Assembly: GCF_000828055.2 (NCBI RefSeq)
Contig: NZ_CP010523.2
Span: forward strand, 3,472,001-3,536,000
Direction: 5' to 3'
DNA length: 64,000 nucleotides
From: Klebsiella variicola
GTDB lineage: Bacteria > Pseudomonadota > Gammaproteobacteria > Enterobacterales > Enterobacteriaceae
Numbering within the stretch: the first letter of the stretch is position 1; each line of letters begins with the position of its first letter. A program made the translations under genes and the position numbers. Below, piece by piece: positions 1-11,590 of the stretch. The notes beneath the pieces were generated by a model that worked only from the letters and a program-made list of their open reading frames with translations, made no database searches and was not told the origin of the DNA.

Positions 1-357
1 GAATCGCGGTTGCTGATGCACGTCATACAATAAGTCTGACAGCATAGGGCAGGCCGGTAACTCGCTTTTCACCTCCCCTGCGCAATATTCCACCACCATC
101 CAGCAGGGTGAGTAAAACAGCGGGGCTGGCGCCAGCCTGGCAGGCAGTTGGCGGAGCGCGCGATACTGACGGCGGAAATAACAGGAAGCGGCTGATGGGT
201 CGTGCGGCTGGCGCAGCACGTGCCGCTGGTCGCCGTCGCTGATAATCACACTGCCGCCGCTGAGGCCATTCTGGCTCAGCGAGGCGACAGGATGATAGCG
301 GGGGAAGAAGCGCGACAAGAGCTCATCGCGCGTCAGCTTATTGTTGCTGAACAGCAC
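1..357 (-). CDS. thiK: Thiamine kinase ThiK, 5' part only
   Basis: This is the N-terminal 119 codons of a protein matching E. coli thiamine kinase, which phosphorylates thiamine to thiamine monophosphate in salvage. The reading frame runs to the left window edge without a stop, so the catalytic C-terminal half lies outside. The conserved N-terminal pattern ([11 protein letters not shown], then LSGGS and RQPHDP) is visible. The only sensible start is a GTG at 355-357, which lies inside the end of lpoB and gives a 20-base overlap, suggesting translational coupling in an hinT-ycfL-lpoB-thiK operon. Confidence 0.9.
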   Translation of the reverse strand, partial: MLFSNNKLTRDELLSRFFPRYHPVASLSQNGLSGGSVIISDGDQRHVLRQPHDPSAASCYFRRQYRALRQLPARLAPAPLFYSPCWMVVEYCAGEVKSELPACPMLSDLLYDVHQQPRF

Positions 358-985
358 CTTTACCTGACCAGATAATCTCGCCGGTTTGCACCAGCATCAA
401 CTGCATCTTCAGTTCAGGCGCGTTGACGTTGCCGGTGGCATTGGAGTAAAGCACATACTGCGCGCCCACGTTGCGGGCGATACCCATGGCTTTGCTGCGG
501 CTGCCGAGGCTGTCCTGCGGCGACAGGCCCAGCTGCTGTTTGGCGACCCCCAGCTGCTGCGCCGAGACCAGCGTAAACTTGCCGTTGCCGGCCAGCGCAT
601 TACGCAGCGCGCTAGTGGCTTCTCCCGCATTCAGCGTACCATTGGTGCGGTTGTTCACGCTGTCAACCAGCAGAATACTGCCCGCATTGACGCCGCTGGC
701 CTGCAGCATCTGCCCCACCAGCGGCTGGACCGCGCCGTTCCAGTCATAATGACGCACGCGCGGCGCCGGCTGACCAGACTGCTGATCCTGATGCTCAATG
801 GGCCCCGGCTGCGACGGTACGGCAGGAACCGCCGGCACCGTCGGCACCGTGGGCTGCGGCTGCGCAGGCTGCTGCGGCTGCGGTTTGGCCTCTTCGACCG
901 GCGCAGGCTGCTCACGTAACCCCGCACAGCCTGCGAGGAATATCGCCAGTGCTGTGATTAACGCATAGCGACACATTTTCATCAT
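338..985 (-). CDS. lpoB: Penicillin-binding protein activator LpoB
   Basis: LpoB is an outer-membrane lipoprotein that spans the periplasm and activates the peptidoglycan synthase PBP1b. The 215-residue product has a lipoprotein signal ending in LAGC (cysteine about residue 20), a long proline and glutamine rich linker (about residues 25-65) and then the globular domain with [10 protein letters not shown] and SAQQLG stretches typical of the family. Length matches E. coli LpoB. An AAGGGG ribosome site lies 8 bases before the chosen ATG; a second ATG follows directly. It lies 12 bases after ycfL and overlaps thiK. Confidence 0.96.
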   Translation of the reverse strand: MMKMCRYALITALAIFLAGCAGLREQPAPVEEAKPQPQQPAQPQPTVPTVPAVPAVPSQPGPIEHQDQQSGQPAPRVRHYDWNGAVQPLVGQMLQASGVNAGSILLVDSVNNRTNGTLNAGEATSALRNALAGNGKFTLVSAQQLGVAKQQLGLSPQDSLGSRSKAMGIARNVGAQYVLYSNATGNVNAPELKMQLMLVQTGEIIWSGKGAVQQQ

Positions 986-997
986 TATAATTACCCC

Positions 998-1372
998 TTA
1001 CAGATAAAGATAAAGGCGGGCCTTATGCGCCCCCAGGATATTGGCGCTACCATACAATGTCACCGAAGAGCGTGCCGGAACCACGATGGTGCGCGGCGCG
1101 TCCAGCGGATGCATCTCCAGCCCTCGGGCGTCATACCAGAAAAAACGATAGTGCACGGTGACCGGCTGCTGGCGCTCGTTATACAGCGTTGAGGAGGCGG
1201 TAGCCTGAATCTCCGTCGCCACCACGGCAGGCTCGCTGGCGCTGATCCCGGCCGCCAGCACGCTCGACTCCATCACCAGCGCCTGCTGGTCAGAAACCGG
1301 GATCTCCGGATGTGAACTACACCCGGCCAGCAGTCCCGCCGCCAGGCAAGCGCCCAAAAGGGTCCTGAGCAT
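998..1372 (-). CDS. ycfL: YcfL family lipoprotein
   Basis: A 124-residue predicted lipoprotein: signal peptide with a LLAGC lipobox (cysteine about residue 18) followed by a small beta-rich domain (HYRFFWYDARGLEM). It matches E. coli YcfL (DUF1425) in length and place. The molecular role is unknown; its position between hinT and lpoB in one operon hints at an envelope function, but that is inference. The start lies 4 bases after the hinT stop. Confidence 0.92.
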   Translation of the reverse strand: MLRTLLGACLAAGLLAGCSSHPEIPVSDQQALVMESSVLAAGISASEPAVVATEIQATASSTLYNERQQPVTVHYRFFWYDARGLEMHPLDAPRTIVVPARSSVTLYGSANILGAHKARLYLYL

Positions 1373-1376
1373 GGCG

Positions 1377-1733
1377 TTAGCCTTTATGCGCCAGCATCGG
1401 GCCCAGCGGACGACCGCCCAGCAGATGCATGTGGATATGGTAAACTTCCTGGCCGCCGTGGCGGTTGCAATTAACGATCAAACGGTAGCCATCGTCGGCA
1501 AGACCTTCATCGCGGGCGATCTTCGCCGCGACGGTCATCATCCGGCCCAGCGCCAGCTCATGTTCGGTGGTGACGTCATTCACGGTAGGAATCAGAACAT
1601 TCGGGACAATCAGAATGTGGGTGGGTGCCTGCGGGGAGATGTCGCGAAAAGCGGTCACAAGCTCATCCTGATAGACAATATCCGACGGGATCTCCCGGCG
1701 AATGATTTTGCTGAAAATCGTTTCTTCTGCCAT
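1377..1733 (-). CDS. hinT: HIT-family purine nucleoside phosphoramidase HinT
   Basis: HinT hydrolyses adenosine 5'-phosphoramidates and lysyl-adenylate-like compounds in the cytoplasm. The product is 118 residues and carries the histidine triad HIHMH near residues 99-103 followed by [10 protein letters not shown]. The open frame extends upstream to 1865, but the ATG at 1731-1733 has an AAGGA site 6-7 bases upstream and gives the family length, so that start is used. It is the first gene of the hinT-ycfL-lpoB-thiK group. In E. coli fhuE sits between ptsG and hinT; here it is absent. Confidence 0.96.
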   Translation of the reverse strand: MAEETIFSKIIRREIPSDIVYQDELVTAFRDISPQAPTHILIVPNVLIPTVNDVTTEHELALGRMMTVAAKIARDEGLADDGYRLIVNCNRHGGQEVYHIHMHLLGGRPLGPMLAHKG

Positions 1734-1948
1734 GACTGATTCCTTATTAGTTTTATCCCATACGCTGGCCTGCTTCTGCAGATAAACGCGGACGCACAGG
1801 TTCAGATAAGAGTATGAGCGACATCCTCCCTCTCTTTCAACCTGAAAGCAGTTTTTCTTATTCAACTATAGACTTAGCTGCTGAGGGATTAAGCATTTGC
1901 CGGATACTCTTCAGGGTTATCGCCTCAGAAAACCTCACCTCGTAACGT

Positions 1949-1974
1949 AAAAAAGGCAGCCAATAGGCTGCCTT
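1949..1974 (-). terminator. Intrinsic terminator after ptsG
   Basis: On the minus strand a perfect 9-bp stem (AAGGCAGCC / GGCTGCCTT, loop of 4) is followed by a run of T. It lies about 20 bases after the ptsG stop and separates it from hinT. Confidence 0.9.
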
Positions 1975-1994
1975 AGTCTCCCCGATACTACGTC

Positions 1995-3428
1995 TTAACT
2001 GTTACGGATGTACTCATCCATTTCAGTTTTCAGGTTATCGGACTTGGTACCGAAGATGGCCTGTACGCCAGAACCTGCCACTACCACGCCAGCGGCGCCC
2101 AGTTTTTTCAGGCCAGCCTGGTCAACTTTCGCTACATCCGCCACGCTAACACGCAGACGAGTAATACATGCGTCGAGGTTGGTGATGTTCTCTTTACCGC
2201 CGAAAGCGGCGATCAGAGCCGGAGCCATCTCGCTGGTTGCGCCAGCTTTGCTCTCTTCGGTGGTATCTTCACGACCCGGTGTTTTCAGATCCAGGGCTTT
2301 AATCAGCACGCGGAAAATGACGTAGTACACGATCGCATAGCAGATACCGACAATCGGGAACAGCCACAGCTTGCTGCTGTTACCGGACAGGACGATAAAG
2401 TCGATCAGGCCGTGAGAGAACGAGGTACCATCACGCATACCCAGCAGGATACAGATCGGGAACGCCAGACCCGCCAGAATGGCATGGATAACGTACAGGA
2501 TCGGCGCCACGAACATGAAGGAGAACTCGATCGGCTCGGTGATACCGGTCAGGAACGAGGTCAGCGCGGCGGAGATCATGATACCGCCCACTTTGGCGCG
2601 GTTTTCCGGTTTAGCAGAGTGCCAAATCGCGATTGCCGCTGCCGGCAGACCGTACATTTTGAACAGGAAGCCGCCAGACAGTTTGCCCGCGGTCGGGTCG
2701 CCTGCCATGTAGCGCGGGATATCGCCGTGGAACACCTGACCAGCCGCGTTGGTGTATTCGCCGATCTGCATCTGGAAAGGAACGTTCCAGATGTGGTGCA
2801 GACCAAACGGCACCAGGCAACGCTCGATGAAACCGTAGATACCAAACGCTACCACCGGGTTCTGATAAGCAGCCCACTGGGAGAAGGTCTGGATCGCGGA
2901 ACCGATCGGCGGCCAAATGAAGGAGAGGATCACGCCGGTGAAGATAGCGGCCAGACCAGAGATAATCGGTACAAAGCGCTTGCCCGCAAAGAAGCCCAGG
3001 TATTCTGGCAGCTTGATACGATAGAAGCGGTTGAACATGTACGCGGCGATAGCACCGGAGATAATACCGCCAAGCACGCCGGTATCAGCCAGGTGTTTTG
3101 CCGCAATCTCTTCAGCAGGTAAATGCAGCACCAGCGGCGCAACCACCGCCATGGTTTTCACCATGATGCCGTAAGCCACGACTGCAGCCAGTGCGGATAC
3201 ACCGTCGTTATTGGTGAAGCCGAGGGCCACACCGATAGCGAAGATCAGCGGCATGTTGGCGAAAACTGAACCGCCTGCTTCTGCCATAACGTGGGAGACC
3301 ACGGCTGGCAGCCAGCTGAAGTTTGCGGAACCGACGCCCAGCAGGATACCTGCGATAGGCAGTACGGATACCGGCAGCATCAGCGATTTACCGACCTTCT
3401 GCAGGTTAGCAAATGCATTCTTAAACAT
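1995..3428 (-). CDS. ptsG: Glucose PTS permease EIICB(Glc), PtsG
   Basis: PtsG imports and phosphorylates glucose in the inner membrane, taking phosphate from EIIA(Glc) (Crr). The 477 residues match the E. coli length: an EIIC membrane domain (about 1-380, many hydrophobic segments), a charged linker, and a soluble EIIB domain with the phosphorylated cysteine in LDACITRLR near residue 421. The gene stands alone with its own promoter and terminator. Its upstream region preserves the Mlc operator and the SgrS pairing region, so both transcriptional repression by Mlc and small-RNA control under phosphosugar stress are expected. Confidence 0.98.
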   Translation of the reverse strand: MFKNAFANLQKVGKSLMLPVSVLPIAGILLGVGSANFSWLPAVVSHVMAEAGGSVFANMPLIFAIGVALGFTNNDGVSALAAVVAYGIMVKTMAVVAPLVLHLPAEEIAAKHLADTGVLGGIISGAIAAYMFNRFYRIKLPEYLGFFAGKRFVPIISGLAAIFTGVILSFIWPPIGSAIQTFSQWAAYQNPVVAFGIYGFIERCLVPFGLHHIWNVPFQMQIGEYTNAAGQVFHGDIPRYMAGDPTAGKLSGGFLFKMYGLPAAAIAIWHSAKPENRAKVGGIMISAALTSFLTGITEPIEFSFMFVAPILYVIHAILAGLAFPICILLGMRDGTSFSHGLIDFIVLSGNSSKLWLFPIVGICYAIVYYVIFRVLIKALDLKTPGREDTTEESKAGATSEMAPALIAAFGGKENITNLDACITRLRVSVADVAKVDQAGLKKLGAAGVVVAGSGVQAIFGTKSDNLKTEMDEYIRNS

Positions 3429-3449
3429 AATTGAGAGTGCTCCTGAGTA
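3429..3449 (-). promoter_or_regulatory. ptsG ribosome site and SgrS target region
   Basis: The bases just before the ptsG ATG (ACTCAGGAGCACTCTCAATT on the minus strand) are the same as the E. coli ptsG segment that base-pairs with the small RNA SgrS, including the AGGAG ribosome site. Recognised from memory of the E. coli sequence; sgrS itself is not in this window. Confidence 0.85.
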
Positions 3450-3523
3450 TTTGGTACTTTTTTACGTTTTCACGCATTGGCCCGGGGGGAGAACCGTGCC
3501 GTGGACAGGACATCTAAGCGCCC

Positions 3524-3551
3524 TTTATTTATTACACAGAGTAAAATAATT
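3524..3551. promoter_or_regulatory. Mlc-type operator upstream of ptsG
   Basis: The AT-rich imperfect palindrome TTATTACACAGAGTAAAATA closely resembles the Mlc operator of E. coli ptsG and sits at the same distance from the start codon, next to the conserved GGGCGC leader. It should bind the glucose-responsive repressor Mlc. Confidence 0.75.
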
Positions 3552-3642
3552 AACGGGATGATTGTTTGACGGCTATCACGTTTCAATCAGCCTTACGGTA
3601 AAAATTTACATCAGCTTACATAAGTTGTATCCAGATGTTGCC
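3552..3642. promoter_or_regulatory. Upstream ptsG control region
   Basis: Gene-free stretch between the Mlc-like site and the ycfH terminator. It is AT-rich and should hold the ptsG promoter and CRP input by analogy with E. coli, but I cannot assign exact promoter boxes. Confidence 0.4.
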
Positions 3643-3674
3643 AAAAAACCTTCACCGCCACTTTTGTGGCGGTG
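3643..3674 (-). terminator. Intrinsic terminator at the end of the pabC-ycfH run
   Basis: Minus strand stem CACCGCCAC / GTGGCGGTG with an AAAA loop, then AAGGTTTTTT. It lies about 50 bases past the ycfH stop. Confidence 0.9.
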
Positions 3675-3724
3675 AACTTTACTCGCTTTGGTTATTAATT
3701 ACGAGCCTTAAAATAATAAGCAGA

Positions 3725-4519
3725 TCAAGCAGGTTGTAAGCGGGCGGGGTCAATATGGAACAGAGTGGCAAAATTATCGGTGGTCTGCTGGGCCAGTTGC
3801 TCCAGCGACACGCCTTTCAGTACCGCCATGTATTCCGCAACGTCACGGACCAGCGCCGGCTGGTTCTCTTTGCCGCGATGGGGGACTGGCGCCAGGTACG
3901 GCGAATCGGTCTCCACCAGCAGGCGATCCAGCGGAACATAGCGCGCCGCATCGCGCAGCTGCTCGGCGTTACGAAAAGTGACGATACCGGAAAACGAGAT
4001 ATAGAACCCCATGTCGAGCAATTTACCCGCTGTCTCCCTGTCCTCAGTGAAACAGTGTAGTACGCCACCGCAATCCGTCACCTTTTCTTCGCGTAAAATG
4101 GCCAGGGTATCGGCGCGCGCGTCACGGGTGTGGACGATCACCGGCTTATTCAGCTCGCGGCCAATGCGTATGTGGTCGCGAAACGAGGTTTGCTGCTGGG
4201 CTTTGGTTTCCGGGGTATAAAAATAATCCAGACCGGTCTCCCCCATCGCCACAACGCCCTCTTCCGCCGCCAGCGTGCGCAGGGTCTCCACCTCGTAGGC
4301 TTCGTCCTGGTTTAACGGATGCACGCCGCAGGAGAAGACGACGTTGTCACGCGTCCCCACCAGCTCACGCATACTGCGGTAGCCGGGCAAGGTCGTGGCG
4401 ACCGCCAGGCAGAATTTCACATCGCGCGCGGCCGCTTTTGCCAGCACGTCGTCGACGTTTTTGTGCAGAGTTTGATAATCCAGACCATCAAGATGGCAGT
4501 GGGAGTCGACTAAAAACAT
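3725..4519 (-). CDS. ycfH: TatD-family metal-dependent hydrolase YcfH
   Basis: A 264-residue TatD-family protein, predicted to be a two-metal nuclease or hydrolase. The start shows the metal-binding DSHCHLD motif; further family motifs are GETGLDYF (about residue 92), HTRDA (about 129), HCFTE (about 154) and ETDSPYLAP (about 203). Length equals E. coli YcfH. It follows holB by 10 bases and is the last gene of the run before the terminator at 3643. Exact substrate is not known from the sequence. Confidence 0.95.
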   Translation of the reverse strand: MFLVDSHCHLDGLDYQTLHKNVDDVLAKAAARDVKFCLAVATTLPGYRSMRELVGTRDNVVFSCGVHPLNQDEAYEVETLRTLAAEEGVVAMGETGLDYFYTPETKAQQQTSFRDHIRIGRELNKPVIVHTRDARADTLAILREEKVTDCGGVLHCFTEDRETAGKLLDMGFYISFSGIVTFRNAEQLRDAARYVPLDRLLVETDSPYLAPVPHRGKENQPALVRDVAEYMAVLKGVSLEQLAQQTTDNFATLFHIDPARLQPA

Positions 4520-4529
4520 AATGTCTCAC

Positions 4530-5534
4530 TCAGAGGTGGGATACGGGTAAAACCGTCCCGGGTTGCAGGTAATGTTCCCAGCGCAGCAGGCGCTCGGTGA
4601 GCAGCAGTTCGCGGTTGACGCCGACGACGTTCAGCAATTGCTCACGGCAGGTACAGACGTCATGGGCGATCGCCTGCAGCCGGGCGGCGGGCAGGCTGTG
4701 CGCCAGCTGCTCCAGCAGCGGCCAGACGTCCGGGTTACTCACCAGGGCAATCCCCTGCTGTCGTTTTTGCGCATCGACCAGCAGCGATGCCAGCCAGTGC
4801 AGGCGAACCGCCGCCTGTTCATGATTGAGTATCGGCAGCAACGCCAGCCAGTCACCGCTCGCCAGAGTGGCCGCCAGGGCCTGACACAGCTGCTGCCGCG
4901 CCGTCCACTGCGGTTCCTGTAATAGTTCGAGCGCCGCGGCCGGCGCGCTGGCGCACAGACGCAACGCGGTCAACAGTGACTCCTGCGGCAGGTTCACCTC
5001 TCGCTCCAGCCAGGCCAGGGCATAAGACTCCGACGGCGGCGCCAGGTGGTGCAGGCGACAACGGCTGCGCAGAGTCGTCAGCAGACGCGCCGGCTCCTGG
5101 CAGGCGAGGAAGAACCAGGTATTCTCCGGCGGCTCCTCCAGCGTTTTCAGCAACGCGTTGGCGGCGGCATCGGTCAGCAAAGCGGCATCGCTAATCCACA
5201 CCACTTTCGCCCCACCGAGGCGCGCGCGCTCATAGAGCTTTTCATTGACATCGCGCACCGCATCAATGCCCAGCGCACTCTTGCCCTTTTCGGGGATCAG
5301 CGGATAGTAATCGGGATGTGTGCCGGCCTGCATCAGCTGGCAACTATGGCAGTGGCCGCAGCTTTTATGTCCTTCGGGCTGGCGGCACATCAGGAAGCGG
5401 CACAGCGCGTAAATCAACGCCTCACCGCCCATCCCGCTCAGAGACTGTAACAGCAAGGCGTGGTGGCCTCGTCCGGCCTGATAGCTTCCGACCAGTTGCT
5501 CGAACGACGGGCGCAGCCACGGATACCATTTCAT
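4530..5534 (-). CDS. holB: DNA polymerase III subunit delta prime, HolB
   Basis: HolB is the stator subunit of the clamp loader that places the sliding clamp on DNA. The product is 334 residues, as in E. coli. Visible are a zinc module ([16 protein letters not shown], about residues 50-65), the [16 protein letters not shown] segment and the SRC motif (LRSRCRL, about residue 158) that contacts the neighbouring ATPase. As in the family, the P-loop position is degenerate. The ATG at 5532-5534 overlaps the tmk stop in an ATGA arrangement; a longer open frame to 5555 is inside tmk and is not used. Confidence 0.97.
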   Translation of the reverse strand: MKWYPWLRPSFEQLVGSYQAGRGHHALLLQSLSGMGGEALIYALCRFLMCRQPEGHKSCGHCHSCQLMQAGTHPDYYPLIPEKGKSALGIDAVRDVNEKLYERARLGGAKVVWISDAALLTDAAANALLKTLEEPPENTWFFLACQEPARLLTTLRSRCRLHHLAPPSESYALAWLEREVNLPQESLLTALRLCASAPAAALELLQEPQWTARQQLCQALAATLASGDWLALLPILNHEQAAVRLHWLASLLVDAQKRQQGIALVSNPDVWPLLEQLAHSLPAARLQAIAHDVCTCREQLLNVVGVNRELLLTERLLRWEHYLQPGTVLPVSHL

Positions 5535-6172
5535 GCCGGTTGCTCCGCCATCCACTGGGCGATCGTGGCGCGAATGTCGCGAGCGACGGCGTCGAGCGGC
5601 TGGGTCGCGTCAACCGTACGGATCGACGGGTCTGCAGCGGCCAGCTCAAGGTAGCGCGCGCGGGTGCGATTGAAGAAGTTCATGGACTCCTGCTCAATGC
5701 GATCCAGTTCGCCGCGGGCCCGGGCGCGCTGCAGCCCCACTTCCGGCGTGACGTCGAGGTACAGCGTCAGATTGGGGCGGAAATCGCCGAGTACCGCGTC
5801 GCGCAGCGTCGCCAGCATCGTACGGTCGATTCCCCGGCCGCCGCCCTGATAAGCCTGAGTCGACAGATCGTGACGATCGCCGATCACCCACTGGCCGCGG
5901 GCCAGCGCGGGCTTAATCACGGTCTCCACCAGCTGGACGCGCGCCGCGTAAAACATCAGCACTTCCGCTTTATCATTAATGACCTCATCACCCGTGGACT
6001 GGATATCCAGCACCAGGCTACGCAGTTTTTCGGCAAGGACAGTGCCCCCCGGCTCGCGGGTAAACACCATATCGTGAATACCTGCCGACTGCAGCGTCTC
6101 CACCACCAGCTGACGTGCGGTGGTCTTCCCGGCGCCCTCCAGCCCCTCGATGACGATATAGTTACTGCGCAT
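5531..6172 (-). CDS. tmk: Thymidylate kinase Tmk
   Basis: Tmk phosphorylates dTMP to dTDP, an essential step of dTTP synthesis. The 213 residues begin with the P-loop [11 protein letters not shown] (about residues 8-18), followed by FTREPGGT, the [16 protein letters not shown] substrate segment near residue 97 and the LYLDV strand. It overlaps mltG by 11 bases at its start and holB by 4 bases at its end, so translation of the three genes is likely coupled. Confidence 0.97.
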   Translation of the reverse strand: MRSNYIVIEGLEGAGKTTARQLVVETLQSAGIHDMVFTREPGGTVLAEKLRSLVLDIQSTGDEVINDKAEVLMFYAARVQLVETVIKPALARGQWVIGDRHDLSTQAYQGGGRGIDRTMLATLRDAVLGDFRPNLTLYLDVTPEVGLQRARARGELDRIEQESMNFFNRTRARYLELAAADPSIRTVDATQPLDAVARDIRATIAQWMAEQPA

Positions 6173-7184
6173 TTTTTTCCTTAAGTACTTTCAGATAGTC
6201 CTGCACCGCACGGTTATGACTGACCAGGTTTGTGGTAAACGTATGGCCCCCTTTCCCGTCGGCGACAAAATAGAGGTATGACGTTTTCGCCGGATGGGCG
6301 GCCGCCTTCAGCGACGCCTCGCCCGGCACTGCGATAGGACCAGGCGGCAGGCCGCTGATGGTATAAGTGTTGTATGCGGTCGGCGTCTCGAGATCCTTAC
6401 GCGTTAACTTACCAGTATACCCCTCGCCCATCCCGTAGATCACGGTCGGATCGGTCTGTAAGCGCATACCGATGCGCAGGCGATTGATAAATACCGACGC
6501 GACGCGGTCGCGCTCTTCCGCCACCGCGGTCTCTTTCTCAATAATCGAGGCCATGGTCAACAGCTGGTTCTGATCGGCATAGGGCAGATTGTCCATCCGT
6601 CCTTCCCAGATCTTCGCCACTTCGGCGACCATTTTCTGATGCGCGCGCTTGAGGATGGCGATATCGCTGGTATTGGCGGTGTACATCCAGGTATCCGGCC
6701 AGAACCAGCCCTCCACCCAGTCGGCATGCTCAAGACCCAACGCCTTAGCCACCGTCGCGTAGCTATCATCCTCGAGAGTGTGCTTCACGTACGGGGCATC
6801 GCGCAGCTGGCGCAGGTAGTCGCTAACGCGCATACCTTCGACAAAGCGCAGCGGAAACTGCGCCTCTTTACCGCTGGCCAGCAGCTGCAGCATCTCGCGC
6901 ACCGTCATCTGCGGCGTGAAGCGATAGGTCCCGGCTTTGAAGTGAGACAGCTCAGGTTCCACCCGCAGCAGCCACTGGAAAACGCGCGGGCGGTTGATCA
7001 CCTTCTCGCGATAAAGATCCTGGCCCAGCGCCAGACGGCCGGTACCGGGCTCCAGGGTGAAGATGGTCTCTTCTTTAATCAGCAGCTTGCTGTCCGCCAG
7101 CTGGCGTACTTTCCACATGCCTGCCGCCGCGGCGATGCCCAGCACCACCACTAACAGCAGAATAAAACGTAACATTTTCTTCAT
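6162..7184 (-). CDS. mltG: Endolytic murein transglycosylase MltG
   Basis: MltG cleaves nascent glycan strands and sets their length from the inner membrane. The chosen ATG gives 340 residues, the E. coli length, with one N-terminal membrane anchor (about residues 4-22), a LysM-like region and the YceG catalytic domain with the motif ASIIEKETA holding the catalytic glutamate near residue 218 and [10 protein letters not shown] after it. An in-frame extension to 7202 lies inside pabC and was not used. It follows pabC by one base. Confidence 0.96.
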   Translation of the reverse strand: MKKMLRFILLLVVVLGIAAAAGMWKVRQLADSKLLIKEETIFTLEPGTGRLALGQDLYREKVINRPRVFQWLLRVEPELSHFKAGTYRFTPQMTVREMLQLLASGKEAQFPLRFVEGMRVSDYLRQLRDAPYVKHTLEDDSYATVAKALGLEHADWVEGWFWPDTWMYTANTSDIAILKRAHQKMVAEVAKIWEGRMDNLPYADQNQLLTMASIIEKETAVAEERDRVASVFINRLRIGMRLQTDPTVIYGMGEGYTGKLTRKDLETPTAYNTYTISGLPPGPIAVPGEASLKAAAHPAKTSYLYFVADGKGGHTFTTNLVSHNRAVQDYLKVLKEKNAQ

Positions 7185-7185
7185 A

Positions 7186-7995
7186 CTAACCAGACAGCTC
7201 ACACAAAGGGGCTAAAAAATGGTAAAGCTCGCGCGAGGACCAGACGGTCTCCTCCCAGCGACGAACCGGCACCAGCGGCATCAGCGCATTGCAGATCAGC
7301 ACTTCATCGGCTTCACGCAATACCTCAGGACGCGCTGTCACTTCGACAACGCGAAACGCCGATGGTGCCAGCTGTGCGATACAGCGCTGCCGCATAATGC
7401 CGTTGACCCCGGCGTAATCGAGCCGCGGAGTAAATACATCCCGTCCCTGACGCCAGAATAAATTCGCGGCACAGCATTCCGTAAGCCACCCGTCACTGTC
7501 AAGGACCAGCGCCTCATCGGCGTCCGTCTGCTCAAGATGAGAGCGGATCAGTACCTGCTCAAGGCGATTAAGATGCTTCAGTCCGGCAAGCCACGGGTTG
7601 CGCCCCAGGGGCACCGGGCTCTGGGTCAGGGTAATGCCCTCCTCCCGCCAGCGCGCATAATGCGCCGGGAATGGAGAGACACTGAGAATGCGGGTGGGCG
7701 ACACGCAGCCCGCCGTACTGTATCCCCTTCCCCCAACGCCGCGGGTGAGGATCACCTTCAACACGCCCTGCGCGTGCGGCCGCGCCAGACGCTGCATCTC
7801 TTCGCTCAGCGTCAGCCAGTCGTGAAATGGTATTTGTAATTTTTCACAGGTTGTCTGCAAACGCTGCAGATGGGCGTCCAGTAGCGCAACCTGCCCCTGC
7901 TGGATGCGGGCGGTGGTAAAACAGCCGTCGCCAAACTGGGCGGCGCGATCGTTCGCCGCCAGCGTGTCCTGTTCAACGCCATTTATCAAGAACAT
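7186..7995 (-). CDS. pabC: Aminodeoxychorismate lyase PabC
   Basis: PabC is a PLP enzyme that converts 4-amino-4-deoxychorismate to 4-aminobenzoate and pyruvate for folate synthesis. The 269-residue protein starts with FLINGVEQD and [11 protein letters not shown] and carries the PLP lysine in [13 protein letters not shown] near residue 140 and [14 protein letters not shown]. Family: fold-type IV aminotransferases. It begins about 125 bases after fabF, beyond a terminator, and leads into mltG-tmk-holB-ycfH. Confidence 0.95.
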   Translation of the reverse strand: MFLINGVEQDTLAANDRAAQFGDGCFTTARIQQGQVALLDAHLQRLQTTCEKLQIPFHDWLTLSEEMQRLARPHAQGVLKVILTRGVGGRGYSTAGCVSPTRILSVSPFPAHYARWREEGITLTQSPVPLGRNPWLAGLKHLNRLEQVLIRSHLEQTDADEALVLDSDGWLTECCAANLFWRQGRDVFTPRLDYAGVNGIMRQRCIAQLAPSAFRVVEVTARPEVLREADEVLICNALMPLVPVRRWEETVWSSRELYHFLAPLCELSG

Positions 7996-8063
7996 AAAGG
8001 ACTCCTTTTCACTGGTCGGTGAGTGTCTCAGGACACGGAGCAGAGGACAAGCGGAGAAAGCCG

Positions 8064-8092
8064 AATAAAAAAGGCCCGACGAACGGGCCTTT
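8064..8092 (-). terminator. Intrinsic terminator after fabF
   Basis: Minus strand stem AAGGCCCG / CGGGCCTT (loop of 5) followed by TTTTTT. It lies between fabF and pabC and probably lets only part of the fab transcript reach pabC. Confidence 0.85.
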
Positions 8093-8120
8093 TGTTAAAG
8101 CAGTACCGGGGCAAGCCCTG

Positions 8121-9688
<1,568 letters not shown>

Positions 9689-9898
9689 ACTCTTAAATTT
9701 CCTATCAAAACTCGCTTTCGCGATGGTTTTCGTAGTGTATAAAATGTTGAAAAATTTGCAACTAAATCCCGGCAGGTCTTACCACGATTTTGCGCTATTT
9801 TGAGGCCGTTTGCCCTAAGAACGCAAATCTTTTCGCACAAAACCGCACAGGGAACCGTGCGAAGTGCGCGGTTCCTGAACGTTTTGCACAAATCTCGG

Positions 9899-10633
9899 TC
9901 AGACCATGTACATTCCGCCGTTGACGTGCAGCGTTTCACCAGTGATGTAACTTGCTTCGTCAGAGGCTAAAAATGCAACCGCGCTGGCGATTTCATTTGG
10001 GGTGCCAAGGCGCCCCGCAGGAACTGCCGCCAGCGTACCCGCACGCTGCTCATCGGTCAGCGCACGCGTCATGTCCGTTTCAATAAAGCCCGGAGCAACA
10101 ACGTTTACAGTAATACCGCGGGACGCAACTTCACGCGCCAGTGATTTACTGAAGCCGATCAGACCCGCTTTCGCCGCAGCGTAGTTGGCCTGACCCGCAT
10201 TTCCCATGGTACCAACCACAGAACCGATAGTGATAATACGTCCATGACGCTTTTTCATCATAGCGCGCATTACCGCTTTTGACAGACGGAAAACCGATGA
10301 CAGGTTGGTTTCGATAATATCGTTCCACTCGTCATCTTTCATGCGCATCAACAGATTGTCGCGAGTGATCCCGGCATTATTCACCAGGATATCCACTTCG
10401 CCAAACTCTGCGCGCACATTTTCCAGAACAGATTCAATAGATGCCGGGTCGGTCACATTCAACATCAGACCTTTACCGTTGGCGCCTAAATAGTCGCTGA
10501 TGGCCTGCGCGCCGCTTTCGCTGGTCGCAGTACCGATAACTTTCGCGCCACGAGCGACGAGCGTTTCAGCGATTGCACGGCCAATACCGCGGCTTGCACC
10601 GGTAACCAGCGCGATTTTTCCTTCAAAACTCAT
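9899..10633 (-). CDS. fabG: 3-oxoacyl-ACP reductase FabG
   Basis: FabG is the NADPH-dependent SDR that reduces 3-oxoacyl-ACP. The 244 residues carry the cofactor motif TGASRGIG (about 12-19), NNAG (about 86-89), the catalytic serine in GSVVGTMGNAG and the YAAAK tyrosine-lysine pair (about 151-155). It lies 12 bases after fabD in the fabHDG run. Confidence 0.98.
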   Translation of the reverse strand: MSFEGKIALVTGASRGIGRAIAETLVARGAKVIGTATSESGAQAISDYLGANGKGLMLNVTDPASIESVLENVRAEFGEVDILVNNAGITRDNLLMRMKDDEWNDIIETNLSSVFRLSKAVMRAMMKKRHGRIITIGSVVGTMGNAGQANYAAAKAGLIGFSKSLAREVASRGITVNVVAPGFIETDMTRALTDEQRAGTLAAVPAGRLGTPNEIASAVAFLASDEASYITGETLHVNGGMYMV

Positions 10634-10645
10634 GGTTTTCCTCTT

Positions 10646-11575
10646 TTATTGCTCAAGCGCCGCAGACATCGCCGCCGGCTCGTTAAGCGCGGAAGCGGTC
10701 AGGGTGTCAACAATACGTTTGGTCAGGCCGGTGAGGACTTTACCCGGGCCAACTTCATACAGATGCGTTACGCCCTGCGCCGCCATAAACTCAACGGTTT
10801 TGGTCCACTGGACCGGGCTGTACAGCTGGCGTACCAGCGCGTCGCGAATGGCGTCCGGCGTGGTTTCGCATTTCACGTCGACGTTATTCACTACCGGAAT
10901 CGTCGGCGCGTTGAAGGTGATTTTCTGCAACTCCAGCGCCAGTTTTTCTGCAGCTGGCTTCATCAGCGCGCAGTGGGACGGCACGCTCACCGGCAGCGGC
11001 AGCGCGCGTTTGGCGCCAGCGGCTTTACAAGCGGCGCCAGCGCGTTCAACGGCCTCTTTATGCCCGGCGATAACCACCTGGCCCGGGGAATTGTAGTTCA
11101 CCGGAGAGACAACCTGCCCTTCGGCCGATTCTTCACAGGCTTTGGCGATAGAAGCGTCATCCAGGCCGATAATCGCGGACATGGCGCCGGTACCTTCCGG
11201 TACGGCTTCCTGCATGAATTTCCCGCGCAGTTCAACCAGACGAACGGCATCAGCGAAACCGATAACCCCTGCGCAAACCAGCGCGGAGTATTCGCCGAGG
11301 CTGTGGCCCGCCAGCAGGGTCGGCGCTTTGCCGCCCTGCTGCTGCCAGACGCGGTATAGCGCCACGGAGGCGGTCAGCAGCGCCGGCTGAGTCTGCCAGG
11401 TTTTATTCAGTTCTTCTGCCGGGCCCTGTTGAGCCAGCGCCCACAGATCGTAACCCAACGCTGCGGACGCTTCACCGAAGGTCTCTTCAATCACCGGCCA
11501 GGTGGCAGCCATATCGGCCAGCATGCCTACGGCCTGGGAACCTTGTCCCGGGAACACAAAAGCAAATTGCGTCAT
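10646..11575 (-). CDS. fabD: Malonyl-CoA:ACP transacylase FabD
   Basis: FabD moves malonyl from CoA to ACP. The 309-residue protein has the nucleophile elbow GHSLGE (serine about 92), arginine in LVELRGKFMQ (about 117) and histidine in VPSHCALM (about 201), and begins with the family FVFPGQGSQ. It is 15 bases downstream of fabH. Confidence 0.98.
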   Translation of the reverse strand: MTQFAFVFPGQGSQAVGMLADMAATWPVIEETFGEASAALGYDLWALAQQGPAEELNKTWQTQPALLTASVALYRVWQQQGGKAPTLLAGHSLGEYSALVCAGVIGFADAVRLVELRGKFMQEAVPEGTGAMSAIIGLDDASIAKACEESAEGQVVSPVNYNSPGQVVIAGHKEAVERAGAACKAAGAKRALPLPVSVPSHCALMKPAAEKLALELQKITFNAPTIPVVNNVDVKCETTPDAIRDALVRQLYSPVQWTKTVEFMAAQGVTHLYEVGPGKVLTGLTKRIVDTLTASALNEPAAMSAALEQ

Positions 11576-11590
11576 GTTTAAATCCTTATA